Notes under the pieces: generated by a model
Seen by the model: the letters and a program-made list of their open reading frames with translations, nothing else
Databases searched by the model: none
What the model was told of the DNA's origin: nothing
Made by a program: the position numbers and the translations under genes
Shown: piece after piece, positions 12,701 through 44,525 of the stretch
Layout: each line of letters opens with the position of its first letter
Numbering within the stretch: the stretch's first letter is position 1
Origin: Larus michahellis
Taxonomy: Eukaryota > Chordata > Aves > Charadriiformes > Laridae
NCBI RefSeq assembly: GCF_964199755.1
Contig: NC_133897.1
Span: 160,220,678 to 160,284,677 of the forward strand
DNA: 64,000 bases
Direction: 5' to 3'

Positions 12701-13605
12701 TCCGTAAAGTTATTATTGCTGAGCACGGAATCATATGGTATGGAATATCCGTTTGGTCAGTTGGGGTCAGCTGTCCCAGCTGTGTCCCCTCCCAGCTTCT
12801 GGTGCACCCCCAGTGGTGTGAGAAACAGAAGAGGTCTTTACGCTGTGTAAGCCCTGCTCAGCAATAACTAAACCATTCCTGTGTTGTCAACAGTGTTTTG
12901 GTCACAAATCCAAATCACAGCACCATATAAGCTACCGTAAAAAAAATTACTCCAGACAAAACCAGTACAATGGAAAAGAGCAGTCTTCATCTAAAACAGT
13001 CACTTTGTTTTTCTTATTTTGAATCTTTTAGATAGTGAAGAATATCCAGAAACCATGTTATAGTATACTTCTATTCTTATATTATTTCTGTGTATATCAG
13101 TAGTATTGAAGAATGCTGGGGTTTTTCCCATTGCTGTATCTGTTTGAGAAAGTAATTAGATACTGAACAGTCAAAATAGTACATGACATTATTATAGAGA
13201 GTTGTGCACATCTGTTGAGCAGCATAAATAGTATTTATTAGTAATTAAATGTATTTTCATAGTTCTGTAACATTCATGAAGTCGATGATTCAGACCAGAG
13301 TACAAAAAAAAAAACCACCTGAGGCATGATAATTTCATTAGAATTTCAGGAATAGGATAAAATACTGATGGTTGGGGTGGGGGCTGGGGTGGGGTGGATA
13401 GTTTGCTCTTCGTTTTCAGCTATTAATGCGTAAAGTTATAAAAAAGAAAGCCGTCCATATAATTATAAATTCTGTATATTAATTGTTCTTCTCACACAGT
13501 CCTCCGCCTAGCCCCTCAGGAACGATGACCATTACTGCCGGACACGCTCATTACCAGTCTGTTCCAGTCTATGAGATGAAGTTTCCAGATCTTTGTGTGT
13601 ATTAA
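534..13605 (+). CDS. EFR3A: EFR3 homolog A, C-terminal 199 codons (six coding exons, gene 5' end outside window)
   Basis: EFR3 proteins are palmitoylated peripheral proteins of the plasma membrane inner face. With TTC7 and FAM126/hyccin they hold phosphatidylinositol 4-kinase III alpha at the membrane to make PI4P (family knowledge). Seen here: exons 534-735, 5818-5906, 9969-10017, 11141-11244, 12216-12265 and 13500-13605. Each is bounded by AG/GT sites and the phases match at every junction (1, 0, 1, 0, 2), giving 600 nt that end in TAA. Recognition rests on the C-terminal peptide: residues such as [34 protein letters not shown] and the terminal [12 protein letters not shown], which I recognise as the vertebrate EFR3A carboxy end. 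The N-terminal armadillo-like repeats and palmitoylated cysteines are encoded upstream of the window. No frameshift or premature stop was seen. EFR3B is the alternative paralogue. The locus order next to OC90 favours EFR3A. Confidence 0.95.
2212..2228 (+). repeat. G homopolymer (17 bp)
   Basis: Seventeen consecutive G in an EFR3A intron. Long G runs are prone to sequencing and assembly length errors. Confidence 0.9.
3035..4200 (-). mobile_element. GC-rich probable retroelement-derived insertion (unclassified)
   Basis: This 1.1 kb block is much richer in G+C and CpG than the surrounding intron. On the minus strand it has a TATA-like TGATATAAAG near 4193, an ATTAAA hexamer near 3747-3752, and then an open stretch 3403-3035 starting [21 protein letters not shown] cannot match that peptide to a named family. 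The layout is reminiscent of an LTR plus leader of an endogenous retrovirus, but this is inference. It could instead be an isolated GC-rich unique sequence. Confidence 0.35.
5818..5906 (+). CDS. EFR3A: EFR3A coding exon
   Basis: 89 nt after a TTCTAG acceptor, with donor AAG/GTATGA. It enters in phase 1 and leaves in phase 0. It encodes [20 protein letters not shown] and continues with a short polar stretch. RRKS is a basophilic kinase-like motif (inference). Confidence 0.92.
7455..7616 (-). mobile_element. CR1 LINE 3' fragment
   Basis: The plus strand begins CATAGAATCATTGAATCATAG then AGGTTGGAAAAGACC, the reverse complement of the CR1 3' tail. Similarity ends near GCAGCCTGTTCC. A 5'-truncated copy in an EFR3A intron. 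Confidence 0.88.
8994..9490 (-). mobile_element. CR1 LINE 3' fragment
   Basis: About 0.5 kb. The tail microsatellite (ATAGAATCATAGAATCAT) is at the left end. The minus strand then carries the eroded end of the reverse-transcriptase ORF, with residues like [16 protein letters not shown] typical of CR1. 5'-truncated and inside an EFR3A intron. Confidence 0.93.
9969..10017 (+). CDS. EFR3A: EFR3A coding exon
   Basis: 49 nt between GTTTAG and ATTG/GTAAGA, phase 0 to phase 1. It encodes [16 protein letters not shown], which joins in frame to the next exon. Confidence 0.92.
10018..11140 (+). other. EFR3A intron, no feature seen
   Basis: 1.1 kb of unique-looking AT-rich sequence. It contains short spurious open frames only. 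Confidence 0.6.
11141..11244 (+). CDS. EFR3A: EFR3A coding exon
   Basis: 104 nt after a T-rich tract ending TTTAAG, with donor AAA/GTGAGT, phase 1 to phase 0. It is charged and probably helical ([16 protein letters not shown]), followed by [13 protein letters not shown]. Confidence 0.94.
11501..11875 (-). mobile_element. CR1 LINE 3' fragment
   Basis: Starts ATCATAGAATCATAGAATGG followed by TTTAGGTTGGAAGGGACCTT. The minus strand retains a readable peptide with [20 protein letters not shown], the CR1 ORF2 C-terminal signature. It lies in the EFR3A intron between exons 11141-11244 and 12216-12265. Confidence 0.94.
12216..12265 (+). CDS. EFR3A: EFR3A coding exon
   Basis: 50 nt between TCCTAG and ATTCG/GTAAGG, phase 0 to phase 2. 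It encodes [16 protein letters not shown]. The split Arg codon is completed in the last exon. An endogenous-retrovirus LTR starts about 130 bp into the following intron. Confidence 0.93.
12394..12969. mobile_element. Solo LTR of an avian endogenous retrovirus
   Basis: A roughly 575 bp block running from TGTGGTGTAACCC to ACCAGTACA, so it has TG...CA ends. I recognise its internal landmarks as a common bird LTR: GAAAACTCATGGGTTGAGAT, TCCATCACGCATAACGGTTA, ATATGGTATGGAATATCC and TTTGGTCAGT, CTGTGTCCCCTCCCA. No gag, pol or env sequence flanks it, so it is a solo LTR left by recombination. Flanking target duplications are not convincing (AATGT against AATGG). It sits in an EFR3A intron. Orientation was not decided. 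Confidence 0.82.
13500..13605 (+). CDS. EFR3A: EFR3A last coding exon with stop
   Basis: Acceptor CACACAG ends at 13499. The first base completes CGT (Arg). The exon then encodes [11 protein letters not shown]... and ends MKFPDLCVY before TAA at 13603-13605. This carboxy terminus is the main identifying signature. Confidence 0.96.
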
Positions 13606-14730
13606 GTGTCTTCTGAAGTCTGCTGGACATTATTTAGAGTAGAGTACAATAGAAAGAACAAGATGAGTTTTCAAATTTTATTGTTTATTTCCTTTAAAAT
13701 AATGGTGGACATGAGCCAAATACAAATTACTCTAGCCAAACTCATGAGACTATCCTGAGTTGTTTTCTTCTGTAATATATTTGAAGCTAGGTTTTTCATA
13801 TATCCTGTTTCTTCATTTTCATATTTGAGTACATGTAAATGATTTAAAACTTGTCTTGCCATATAGATGAATATTTCAGTTACTCTAGGAATTTGTATTT
13901 CTGTAAATTCCTTTAAATTGAGGCATTGTAACTGAAAAACCTGTTAAAGCTTTTTCTTTTTTTTGTTTGTTGGGTTTTTTTATTCATTTCCACCTCAATT
14001 ATATGTCTAAATAGAATGCTTTTGGCTTGCTTCATCTTAATAAATGTAACCAGTGGAGCGCTACCTTAGCTCCCTTTCGTCCGTGCTGTCATAGCTAGTC
14101 AACTGGTTTATGTTGGAATATATGGAAAAAACAATACCTTACATGTGTTCAAGTACAGTAAATGAATTAATGGACACTTGTTAAGTGTTTTTTTGATGCA
14201 TCACATAACATGCTTTTTAGATATATACGCCCGGTATATGTCCTGTATTTCTTGCTAAAAGTTAAATGCTTTGCCTAAAGAGGAGAATTCTCCTCTTGAA
14301 GCACTGAACTGTGCAATATTTTTCATGTCTTAAGGTGTATGGTTTACAGACTGTACTTTGGAAAACGCAGTAGTGTTTTACTGTCTGCTTTAGTATAAAT
14401 ACATGAGAGATATATTTAGTATAGCAGAAAATAAACTGAGGGCATTTTAAATCATAAATACAGAAATTACAAATATATTCTATGAGGTATTTCTCTGTAG
14501 TTTATTACAGCTTTTTAATGATATTTTAGAATTTGAAAGAAAACTGGATGTAACTGTTTAAAGACCAAGAATTTATTACATATGTTTTCAAGCAAAAGCA
14601 TTTTTAGAGATGCATCTCTGTGTTCATTTTCGTTTCATTTCTCAAACCATAAGGAAAATGTGGTAACTTTCATAGGTTTATGTATCTGAGTATACTATTC
14701 AAATGTAAATAAAGTAAAACTGATACAGTA
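13606..14730 (+). other. EFR3A: EFR3A 3' untranslated region (candidate)
   Basis: AT-rich sequence after the stop codon with no open coding region. Possible polyadenylation hexamers AATAAA occur at 14039-14044, 14430-14435 and 14708-14713, with another at 14897-14902. The end given assumes use of the 14708 signal. The actual site cannot be decided from sequence. Confidence 0.5.
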
Positions 14731-17700
14731 AATCACTGAGCTTTTGCTGATAATTGTCAGTGCTGTCTTTATGACTCACCAAATTCTGCAGGCAAAAGGA
14801 AAAAACTGCTTTCGCTGATGCCATGAATAGTAAGTTTGAAGCATCTGAATCTGACTGAAGCAGCATAAACATGAACGAATGATCTCAACTATCTATAATA
14901 AATGTAAGACATTAAGTTAGCCAGCAGTTTAGGTAAACAGCATTCAGGCCGTGAACAAAGTAATCTAACTTCACTTAGCCCTGCTTTGAGCAGGAGCTTG
15001 GTTTAGATGACCTTCAGAAGTCCCAACCTAAATTAATCTATGATTGCATAATTGTGAGATCTGAATGGTTATCAGGCCAGCTAATTTTTCTGACTGTTTT
15101 GAGCATTAGCAAACCCACCGTAAAACAGATTTTAAGTTTTTCAAACTATAAATCACTATTCCACTGGAATACTTTTAAAAGCCTGATGTGACATAACATC
15201 CGAGAAATTTCAGGTACTTAAACCTATGAGATATCATGCTGAGACTTTCAGAAAGCATTCACAAAGCTCAAAAGGTAATTGAGACCTTCTTTTCAGTTTA
15301 ACAGTGCAATCACAGCTGTTAGTGGATGACGAAACAGCCCCTTATCTACAGCATTCCGTTGTGATTTTTACTGCTGCAGCGTATCAGCCTGATCAGACCA
15401 CAGTCTACACATAAATAGGACTCTAGCTTTTAGTTTTCACTTTTGGGGTTTTTTTTTAAGGTAAGACATAATAGTTTTTGGCCTATATGAAGAGTGTAAT
15501 TTTTTAAATAATAAATCTAACCTAGGAATACAATGTAAAACACTTATCCACTCTGTCATTTTTTAAGAATAACACTGTGCACTTTTGTACAAAAAGAAAA
15601 TAAGGAGTCTAAGAAATAAAGAATGTACTTCTGTTTGCACTCTTGCAGTACGGAGACTGTTGCTGTAAATACAGGATTGTTTCTGTGATTGAATTCTGTT
15701 GCATGAATGCTGCATGTGAAAATAACTAGATTCAGCATTTCATTTTCTGTTCTGTTTATGAAGTATTTTTCATATATGCTGGTGGTAGGTTTCCATGTTT
15801 TCAGTGTTCAAATGAGCTTTGTTTGGGAAATGCAGGTGTTGTGCAGGTGTTGTGCAGGGGATGAAGAGCTTGTAACACTCCGTGTGTTCGCAGGGTATTT
15901 AATTTCTTCCTTTCTGGAAATTCAGGGAGTCTGTAAGTTGGTGATTGGTTCACTCTGGCCTTTCTAGACAGCTGGGAGATGGGAGGGGCTGTAAAATGTA
16001 TTGTTTTGGTAGCTATTGTAATAAGTAGCTAATGAATGAAACCAAATGAATTGAGAATGCTGTTGTACCGTATAAAGCTGCTGTGTTTCACTGAATTTTT
16101 TTATGTTCTTCAGACAAGTTGCAGAACTGAAAAGCCCTGTTTGCAAACTGGCCCTGTGTTATCTGCAACACACCGAGTACTGTCACATGATTATAAATCG
16201 GTTTCCAGCTGTTTAAATGTATTCCAGCTTTTGCTTTGGGTTCTCTTTCCCATTGTGTCACTTTGAAAAATTAGAGCTTTTAGTAGTAGGTCACTTCAAA
16301 ATAAATTAAATCCTTCTTAATTTCAAAAGATAGAAATAGCTGGTTGTCTAAAATCAGAGTAGGGCTAATTTGTCCGTTGTTCTGATGGTCATATATTCTG
16401 TACTGTACGTAATGAACCAGTTTCAATAAATGTAAGAAAACACTGTGCAATCTATATTTAAGCAATAAAATAAACCAAAATTTAAAATTAATCTTTTCTA
16501 GAGGTGTCAGTACATTTTTACTGCTCACAATTAAAATGTCAATGACATAAGTTTTTTGCCATTTAAAATAGACCTCATTTTACATGCTTTCCCCCCCCGT
16601 CCCCCCAAATGTTATAGCATTGCAGCAAAAGTTGAGAATGCAACATTACAAAAGTCAGTTCCTAATAGCGTACAAGCTTCAGGAAGATAAATAAGTTACG
16701 CTTTTCGGACCTGCCTCCCTGGTTAAGGAACGTATTGAGGTTTGTAGTATCGATTTCAAGGAATAAAGTTGTTGGGGTGTGTGATCTCATCCACAGGGAG
16801 TGTCTTTCAGACAGTGATGCCATCTAATGGGGCTGAGTATTATACTGTTGTTTGTGACTCTTTTTTGGTAGCATTCGTTTAAATGGTTTTTCATAGTACA
16901 CGCTGAAAGAAGCATGAAAAACAATTCTTTGTTTCTATTTTGAGGAAGTTGGGACCTTCTCTAGCTCACGTGAGACATATCCTAATATAGAGAGGATTAT
17001 ATTGTCGTCATCTTTTCCCTTGCTCCTCTGTTCCAAACTTTTGTAGATGTTCAAACTTTGTGTGTGTGTTTAGGAAATTTTAGAGGGTAGGTATCTTCTT
17101 TCTGTAATCTGTGGCTTACCGTGGGTCTCAGAACTTGCTATTGAGATCTGTAGTCATCAACCTTTTTTGTTGCTCTGGTTGGTCTGAGCAGGATTTTGAC
17201 AACGGATACCTCAAACCAATCCAGGGAGAAAACAGTAGCCACCCTTGGGAGATTATTTTAAATCATATCTAAAGAGAAGGTGTAAAGGTGAATAAGGCTC
17301 TGTTACCCTACCACATGAAACCAGTCAAGGAGGGACAAAAGCGGCAGCCACTGCAGTCAGACGAAACCAAGGTGACCTGTTAAGAGCTACTTTCTGGGTA
17401 ACTGGGGGAGTTTCTGTCCTGGGAGTTTTTGCTTCTTCACAGCCTTGCCTTTATTTGGAAGACTTAACTCACTCAGTGCTCACGGTTTGAACGATACTGT
17501 GGTGAAGATGCCCAGTACACCTGAATTATGTCAGGTTGTTTATGAAATCATATTGCCAAATCTTTAATCCTTTATCAGCTTACAGGCAAAGAACAAGTGC
17601 TTAAAATAAGTAAATCTGTATCTAATAAAGTAGGAAATCTTTTTACATTAGTAATTAGTAGATTAGTTGTTCACTTTCAGGAAACAACTAGGTTTTGGCC

Positions 17701-17779
17701 AGCTATGCCCCAAAATCTGAAAAAACATAGTGTAAAGCTACTGTGAGAATGAGGGAAGAAAAAAGCAATGTCTCGTCTT

Positions 17780-17985
17780 GCAGCTGCTGCAGGCAGTGGG
17801 ATTCACGTGGCCAAATACCTTCTGGGTTTGTTTTTTTATTTGGGGTGGTTTTTTGGTGCTTTTCCTTTTTTCTGCACTGCTTTAATGTTTCACACTTTTA
17901 ACGTGGGAAAAATGCTGAAAGGGGGAATACTATCAGCCACAGAGGTTTATAGAATATTAACTGCTCATCCAAAAAAAGATGTCTC
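17780..17985 (+). repeat. Local repeat, copy A
   Basis: Begins GCAGCTGCTGCAGGCAGTGG and runs through a T-rich tract, TCTGCACTGCTTTAAT, and AGAATATTAACTGCTCATC. The same ordered landmarks recur at 18887-19050. The family was not recognised. It may be an old dispersed avian element or a local duplication. Confidence 0.7.
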
Positions 17986-18244
17986 ATTTTTTCTGCTTAT
18001 TGGGTTGTTTTTTCTTTTTTTATTTTAGCACTGATCTCTGAGAATGAATAAATATAGTTAATCATAGCTAGATTATTTAAGACTTCTCTTTATCAACACA
18101 GTTCACGTGGCAGTAATTACTCTACAGAGCAACTTTTATGTTAGAGTCTTCCTGAAATAAGAGATACTGGAAAAAAGCCCGAAGTAATAGCAACATTGCC
18201 TGAGTAACAGCTTATTGATATTGTAAGTTCTCTGTTAGTTTATC

Positions 18245-18560
18245 GGTTCGAATGATCTATCTCTGCAATCAGAAAATTCAGCTTGTCCCTGAGTGAATAT
18301 ATGCATGTGTTATTTGCATAACCATGAATGTAATACTAGTTTCTAATAATTAGCAGAAAAGGATGGGTTTTTTATCTGAAGCATGTATTATAAGCGCAGG
18401 CTTCACAGCAGCAGCGCCGCTATCATCAATCAGAGAAATGAGCTTGTGGTATTATTAAGCAGCAACGCACTTAGTTCACTTGTTTAAAGGCCAATTTTTC
18501 CCATTTCAGCTAATTAGCTATCTGACCTTTTCATTATCATTTTTATTTATAAACGTGGTG
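18245..18560. promoter_or_regulatory. Candidate conserved non-coding block with octamer motif
   Basis: A balanced-composition, repeat-free stretch that contains an octamer-type POU site (TTATTTGCATAACC near 18311-18324), homeobox cores (CTAATAATTAGC, CAGCTAATTAGC) and ATCATCAATCAG. It is non-coding and lies between EFR3A and OC90. Conservation could not be tested here. Confidence 0.25.
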
Positions 18561-18886
18561 AAATATAAAATAGTTTTTTTCATCACTTACGATACAAGGC
18601 TGATAAAAGCTCCAATTCTGAAATAAGTAAATGTACCAGTGTAATGCAGATCTCATCCTCAGCACTGGACAAAAATGGGCTTTTAATGGATTTGTAGCAT
18701 TTTTTTCAAGTACTGAAATGCCCTCTTTCTGTATAGCATAATGCGTGGGGGAAACAAAAATAATCAAAGTTAATTAAAATTTTGTCTGCTGATGGAATTT
18801 CTCCCATCACGTAGCTATCCTCTCTGCCTTCCCTTAAAGAAAAAGTCTTTATGTTCTCCTGGCTTTTTTTCACTAGTGTTAATGGT

Positions 18887-19050
18887 GCAGCCACTGCAGG
18901 CAGTGGGATTCATGGGGCTAAATACCTTTTGGGTTTGGTTTTTATTTGCTTTTTTGGTGTTTTTCTTTCTTTCTGCACTGCTTTAATCCTTTGCAGAATA
19001 CCACTAGCCAGAGGTCTAGAGAATATTAACTGCTCATCAGAGAACATCCA
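18887..19050 (+). repeat. Local repeat, copy B
   Basis: Begins GCAGCCACTGCAGGCAGTGG and shares GGGATTCA, CTAAATACCTT, TGGGTTTG, TCTGCACTGCTTTAAT and GAATATTAACTGCTCATC with copy A, in the same order and orientation about 1.1 kb away. The middle is about 40 bp shorter. Confidence 0.7.
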
Positions 19051-19306
19051 CTGGCATTTTCACCTGCTGGTCTCACAAAGTTCTGTTTGCCCAAGGAGAT
19101 CAAGTGATGCGATTTAGGTAACTGCTTCCTGATCTGGAAGAACACGGGTAGCGTTTCTGTATCCAGCATTAGGATATGGTGATTGATCTGTAAGGAGCAC
19201 TTTTGTGACAAAGTTCAACCCTGTAGGAGGTTATAGAGAAGAAATCCAGACCTTTCAGAGCAGCTGAATCGCTAGAAAGTTTGTAGCAATCCAGGACTTG
19301 TTAGTG

Positions 19307-19757
19307 AATCATAGAATCATAGAACAGTTTGGGTTGGAAGGGACCTTTAAAGGTCACCTAGTCCAACTCCCCTGCAGTGAGCAGGGACATCTTCAACTAG
19401 ATCACGTTGCTCAAAGCCCATGAATGTTTCCAGGGATGGGGCATCTACCACCTCTCTGGGAAACCTGGGCCAGTGTTTCATCACCCTCATTGTAAAAAAT
19501 CTCTCGTCTAAATCTACCTGCTTTTAGTTTAAAGACATTACCCTTTGTCCTATCACAACAGGCCCTGCTAAAAAGTTTGTCCCCATCTTTCTTATAAGCC
19601 CCTTTTACTTACAAGCCCTGTGAAAGGCCGCAATAAGGTCTCCCCGGAGCCTTCTCTTCTCCAGGCTGAACAACCCCAGCTCTCTCAGCCTGTCTTCATA
19701 GGAGAGGGGCTCCAGCCCTCTCGTCAGCTTTGTGATCATTTTTGTTGACTTCTTTCG
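19307..19757 (-). mobile_element. CR1 LINE 3' fragment
   Basis: Left end AATCATAGAATCATAGAACAG then TTTGGGTTGGAAGGGACCTT, continuing through the CR1 landmarks AGGTCTCCCC, CTTCTCTTCTCCAGGCTGAA and CTCATAGGAGAG-like sequence. 5'-truncated. It lies downstream of the OC90 3' end. Confidence 0.93.
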
Positions 19758-20623
19758 ATCAAGAAGTCAAACCTTCCTTCGCAATTAGATGTGCTTACAG
19801 AGAAAGTTCTGTATTAGTATGGTTTTCCTTTTGCAAAGACATGCTCAGCAAAAGTATGGAAATATTGGTGATCTCATTGAATAAGAGCTTATCTGCCATT
19901 TTGCCCAGGTCAGCTTTTGGGGGGGGTTTAAGCTGTGTGTTTGCACGGTTGTGTGCTGTACAACTGAAGTCAAATCAGAAAGCCATAGAAAGATTATACC
20001 TTTGTGTGCACCTTTCATATCAAAGTAACAAGGGTGCTAGTGATTTTGACCCTGGATGGGTTTATTTTGTTGTTTAGCTTTCTTATCAGTAGTCATGTTG
20101 TAGTAATTTTATTTCTTGTGGCAATATTTTATGGTCAAAGCGTAGTCTAAATTAGTGTCTTATCAAGTAAAAGGATGTACATATCCTTTTATACTGCTCT
20201 TGTCTGATAGCTGGTGAACCTTATGAGTGGTGAATTTGGAAACAAAAAAAAAGCAAACAAACTTGGGTTCAGTAAAAAGAAAAAAGCACAATTCCAGCTT
20301 TATATTACACACTTCAGAATACATTAGTTTTAGTTGATCCCAGGAAGCAGAACCTTTAAAATATTCCCTTTAGCATCCTGAAATCTCTCAAAACGAGATA
20401 GCTAACCACGCGTAGTATGCAGCTTTGGGGCAAGGAGTGTGTCTTTTACTGTCATGATCTGTTTGACCAGCAGAAACTCTGCGCGTTGAAAATTGCTGTT
20501 TGATGAGAATGGAAGAAGGAACCCATTTTTATATAATTATCTTACTTTTTCTTTTGGATGTCTTGTGCTTAGCTCAATAAAGGAAGACCATCTGCAAAAA
20601 GAGTTGGAGTAGTTGCAGTTTGG

Positions 20624-20629
20624 TTTAAT
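20624..20629 (-). terminator. OC90: Candidate OC90 polyadenylation hexamer (ATTAAA)
   Basis: Minus-strand ATTAAA about 340 bp after the stop. No AATAAA was found between the stop codon and this point, so it is the nearest candidate. Confidence 0.3.
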
Positions 20630-20970
20630 TAAACACCTGAAATACTTAGCCACCATCAGCAAGATCCGGCCTGAACCAACTACACAATCAACAAAGATCA
20701 GTCTTTGATCAGAACAGATTTTACATAGAAATCAAATGGAATTATACAGAACACTGTCAAATAATTATTTAAGGCAATATCTGACCTAAATACATGGTCC
20801 GTAGTGCCGACTTCACTGCGGTGAGGAGTTACACAGCCTAACGTGTAATACCTAGTCTACGATTGTGTCATTTCTGTGCTGCAAAGTGTAAGCAGCCTGT
20901 AGAGTGATAAAGAGTAAGGTATGCAATGGCTGACTCTGAAAGTCTCCATGCCATTGCTCCACGTGGTTGA

Positions 20971-41503
<20,533 letters not shown>

Positions 41504-43344
41504 TTTTTGTTTAATCCAAAGACAAGAAAAAGTCACGCAGCAGACTGGTGTGCCTGGTGAGTTAAGTAAAATATTAGGCAGAATGTTAACTCTTGAATCT
41601 GGGAGTGGGAAGACATCGGCTTAGAAAAGCATTCTTTTGTAACCTGGCCCTATTTCTGCTTGATGTAATTCAGTTTTCACACTTATCATAGTAAAAGTAC
41701 ATATTACAGCAATGATGAGCCTTATGTATCCTTCAGATTTTTACCAATGTCCTCTATAAACCTGACTAAAAATTGTTTATTTTAGTATCGCTTTAGGTGA
41801 GTCAAGAGGCGCTGCCAACGTTCCCTGTCCCATAGACAGGGAAAGTCCATTTAGCAATAAAATTGTGTACTTGAAGTTTCTTTTGTTTTGCGATGTTTTC
41901 ACATCTTGATGTTTTCACATCTTACTTACAGGATGTTTAAACAATTCTTCACATCATGTTTAAATTCAGTTATTGTGAAACAGTGTGTAAATGAAGAGAC
42001 ATTCTGAGATTATGTCTATTGAACCCAGTTAATCTGCAATCCATTATATTAGTTTGCTTCACATCACAAAAATATTTCCTATTTTGTAGTCAAACATTTA
42101 CTATCTGTGTTGAGATGATCTAATGTATCATATATTTTCTAATGATAAACCCTATGTTGTCTGAAGATCTTCAAGTTCTGGGTGTGTTTGTCCTTACAGA
42201 AATGTGCATAAAGAATTCTTCTGAAGCTAAAAGCCTTGCACTAGTATTCATTAAATGACAGATAATAGATTGGTTTTGAACTACACTCAGTTTACCCTAA
42301 ATTTAGAATTATTTTCTAAGTAAATCAGGCACTGAGTTTTTTTACAGCCAAATAAATGAGCATTCATTTATCAGTTTTCAAATATGTATGTACTGTTATC
42401 TGCTACCCTAAGGTCAAATATTGCATTCATTTCTATTAAAAAATCTCTTAATGTTTCATCAGGAAGTGAGTTTATAAATCTAAATAGCTCTAAATATTTC
42501 TAATCTAATCTACTACCCCAAATCTCTTACCTACACTTTATTCTACAATTCCACAGTCACAGATAGTTTATTCTACATTGTTTCCTTCCTGATTCCTGTA
42601 TTATAGAGTACATCTAGAAAGGCTTACCTTGAGGGATGTTATTCGAAAGCAGTTGGATGGAGGACAAATGGATTTCAACAAAGTCAGTACTAAATTATTT
42701 ATACCCACTTGGATAAATACCTCACCCATGTGATCACTTCCTTTATCAAACCCACTTCAACATTTATTAATTAATTCTTCCATGAGATTCCTGAGGGTCA
42801 TTATGCCTACAGTGTATCTCAGTAATATAGCTCCAGCCATGTAAAGGATCTATACCGAGAATTCTGTTCTGCAGGTGCATTCACAGTATAGTAACTTTCC
42901 CTAATACTCTTGGCTGTAATTAAATAACAATCATCTCATTGTTATTTATCACTCACAAAATCTCTGGGGCATGTGAATATGGCTTTAATAGCTTAGCAAG
43001 GGGTAGTGTTCAGTGACGAAAGATGACTGAAAATTTATACATCTTTAAACGCTGGCATTCCTCAGGGTTGAGAAGCCCGCTCTCGTCTGTCCACGGTGGC
43101 TCTGATCCAAAGCTGAGTGAAATCCAGGGGAAGGTTGAGTCCATGAACTTTGGGAAGGGTTCTCCTCATGGGAGGGGAGGAGACCTTTGGGAAGGTGTGC
43201 TTTTTGCCAGTGTTCAGACGCATCTACCCTTCAAAGATGCCATTGACAAAGGCAAACTCTCCACTGAATTTTATCACGGAGAAGTGAGAAGTCTGACAAA
43301 TTGGGAACTGTAAAAATACTTATGTGAACAACAGGCTTGGCTCC

Positions 43345-44525
43345 TCCAGGGCCCTGTGAACTATATTGTCTTCAGAAAGGCCTTTGACACAGTGTCCCAT
43401 AAGATCCTCATGGAGAAGTTGTTGATATATGGAATAGATGAGCCCAGTGAGGTGGGTTGAAAACTATCTGAATGGCAGGGCCCAGAGGGTGGTGGTCAGC
43501 AGCGCAAAGTCCAGTTGGAGGCCAGTGTGTGGTGGTGTATGCCAGCAATCTATACTGGGTCCAGTCTTACTTACATCTTCATTAATGATCTGGATGCTTG
43601 GACGGTGTGCCGTCAGCAAGTTTGCAGATAGCACCGAACTGGGAGGAGCGGCTGGTACACCAGAGGGTCATGCTGCCATCCAGAGGGACGTTGATGGGCT
43701 GGAGAAATGGGCCAACAGGAACTTCATGAAGTTCAACAAAGTGCAGAGTCCTGCACCTGGGGAGGCACAGCCCCATGCACCACAACAGGCTGGGGGCCAC
43801 CCAGCTGGAAAGCAGCCTGGCAGAAAAGGACTTGGGTCCTGGTGGGCACCAAGTTGAACTTGAGTAAGCAGGGTGCCCTTGCAGCAAAGAAGGCTAAGGA
43901 TATCCTCGGCTGCATTAAGCAAAATATTACCAGCAGATCGAGGGAGCGGATCCTTCCCCTCTAGTCAGCACTGATGAGGCCACACCTGGAGCACTGCATC
44001 CAGTTTTGGGCTCCTCGATATGAGACAGACACAGACAAACTTCAGACAGTCCAAAGGGCCACAAAAATGATTAAAAGACTGGAGCATCTCTCATATGAGG
44101 AGGCCCTGAGAAAACAGAGACTCTTCAACCTAGAGAAGGCTCGGGGGCGTCTCATCAATGCCTCTAAATACCTGAAGGGAGGGTGCAAAGAGGGCAGAGC
44201 CAGGCTCTTTTCAGTGGTGCTCAATGACAGGACCAGAGGTAGTGGGTACAAACTGAAACACAGGAGGTTCCCTTTGAACATCTGGAAACACTTCTTTTAC
44301 TGTAAGGGAGATCAAGCACTGGCACAGGTTACCCAGAGAGGTTCTGAGTCTCCCTCCTGCTCTCCTCCTTTGGAGATATTCCAAAGCCATCTGGACATGG
44401 TCCTGGGTAACTGGCTGTAGGTGGCCCTGCTTGGGCAGGAAGGGTGGACCAGATGACCTCCTGACCAGAGGACCTCCTGATTTCCCTTCTAGCCTCAACC
44501 ATTTTGTGATTCTCTGATTCTATAT
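43345..44525 (+). mobile_element. CR1 LINE, 5'-truncated, includes end of reverse transcriptase ORF
   Basis: About 1.2 kb in plus orientation. Early part encodes remnants such as FRKAFDTVSHKIL, the CR1 reverse-transcriptase region. Later come [23 protein letters not shown] and YEEALRKQRLFNLEKARGRL. It ends near TTTGTGATTCTCTGATTC. Several frameshifts and stops interrupt the ORF, so it is inactive. Confidence 0.95.

Larger units (their letters stand above)
14740..20600. other. Intergenic spacer between convergent EFR3A and OC90
   Basis: About 5.9 kb of mainly AT-rich DNA with no gene supported. It holds a C-run near 16593-16607, the duplicated block at 17.78/18.89 kb, a candidate regulatory block at 18.25-18.56 kb and one CR1 copy at 19307-19757. 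Nothing else was recognised. Confidence 0.7.
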
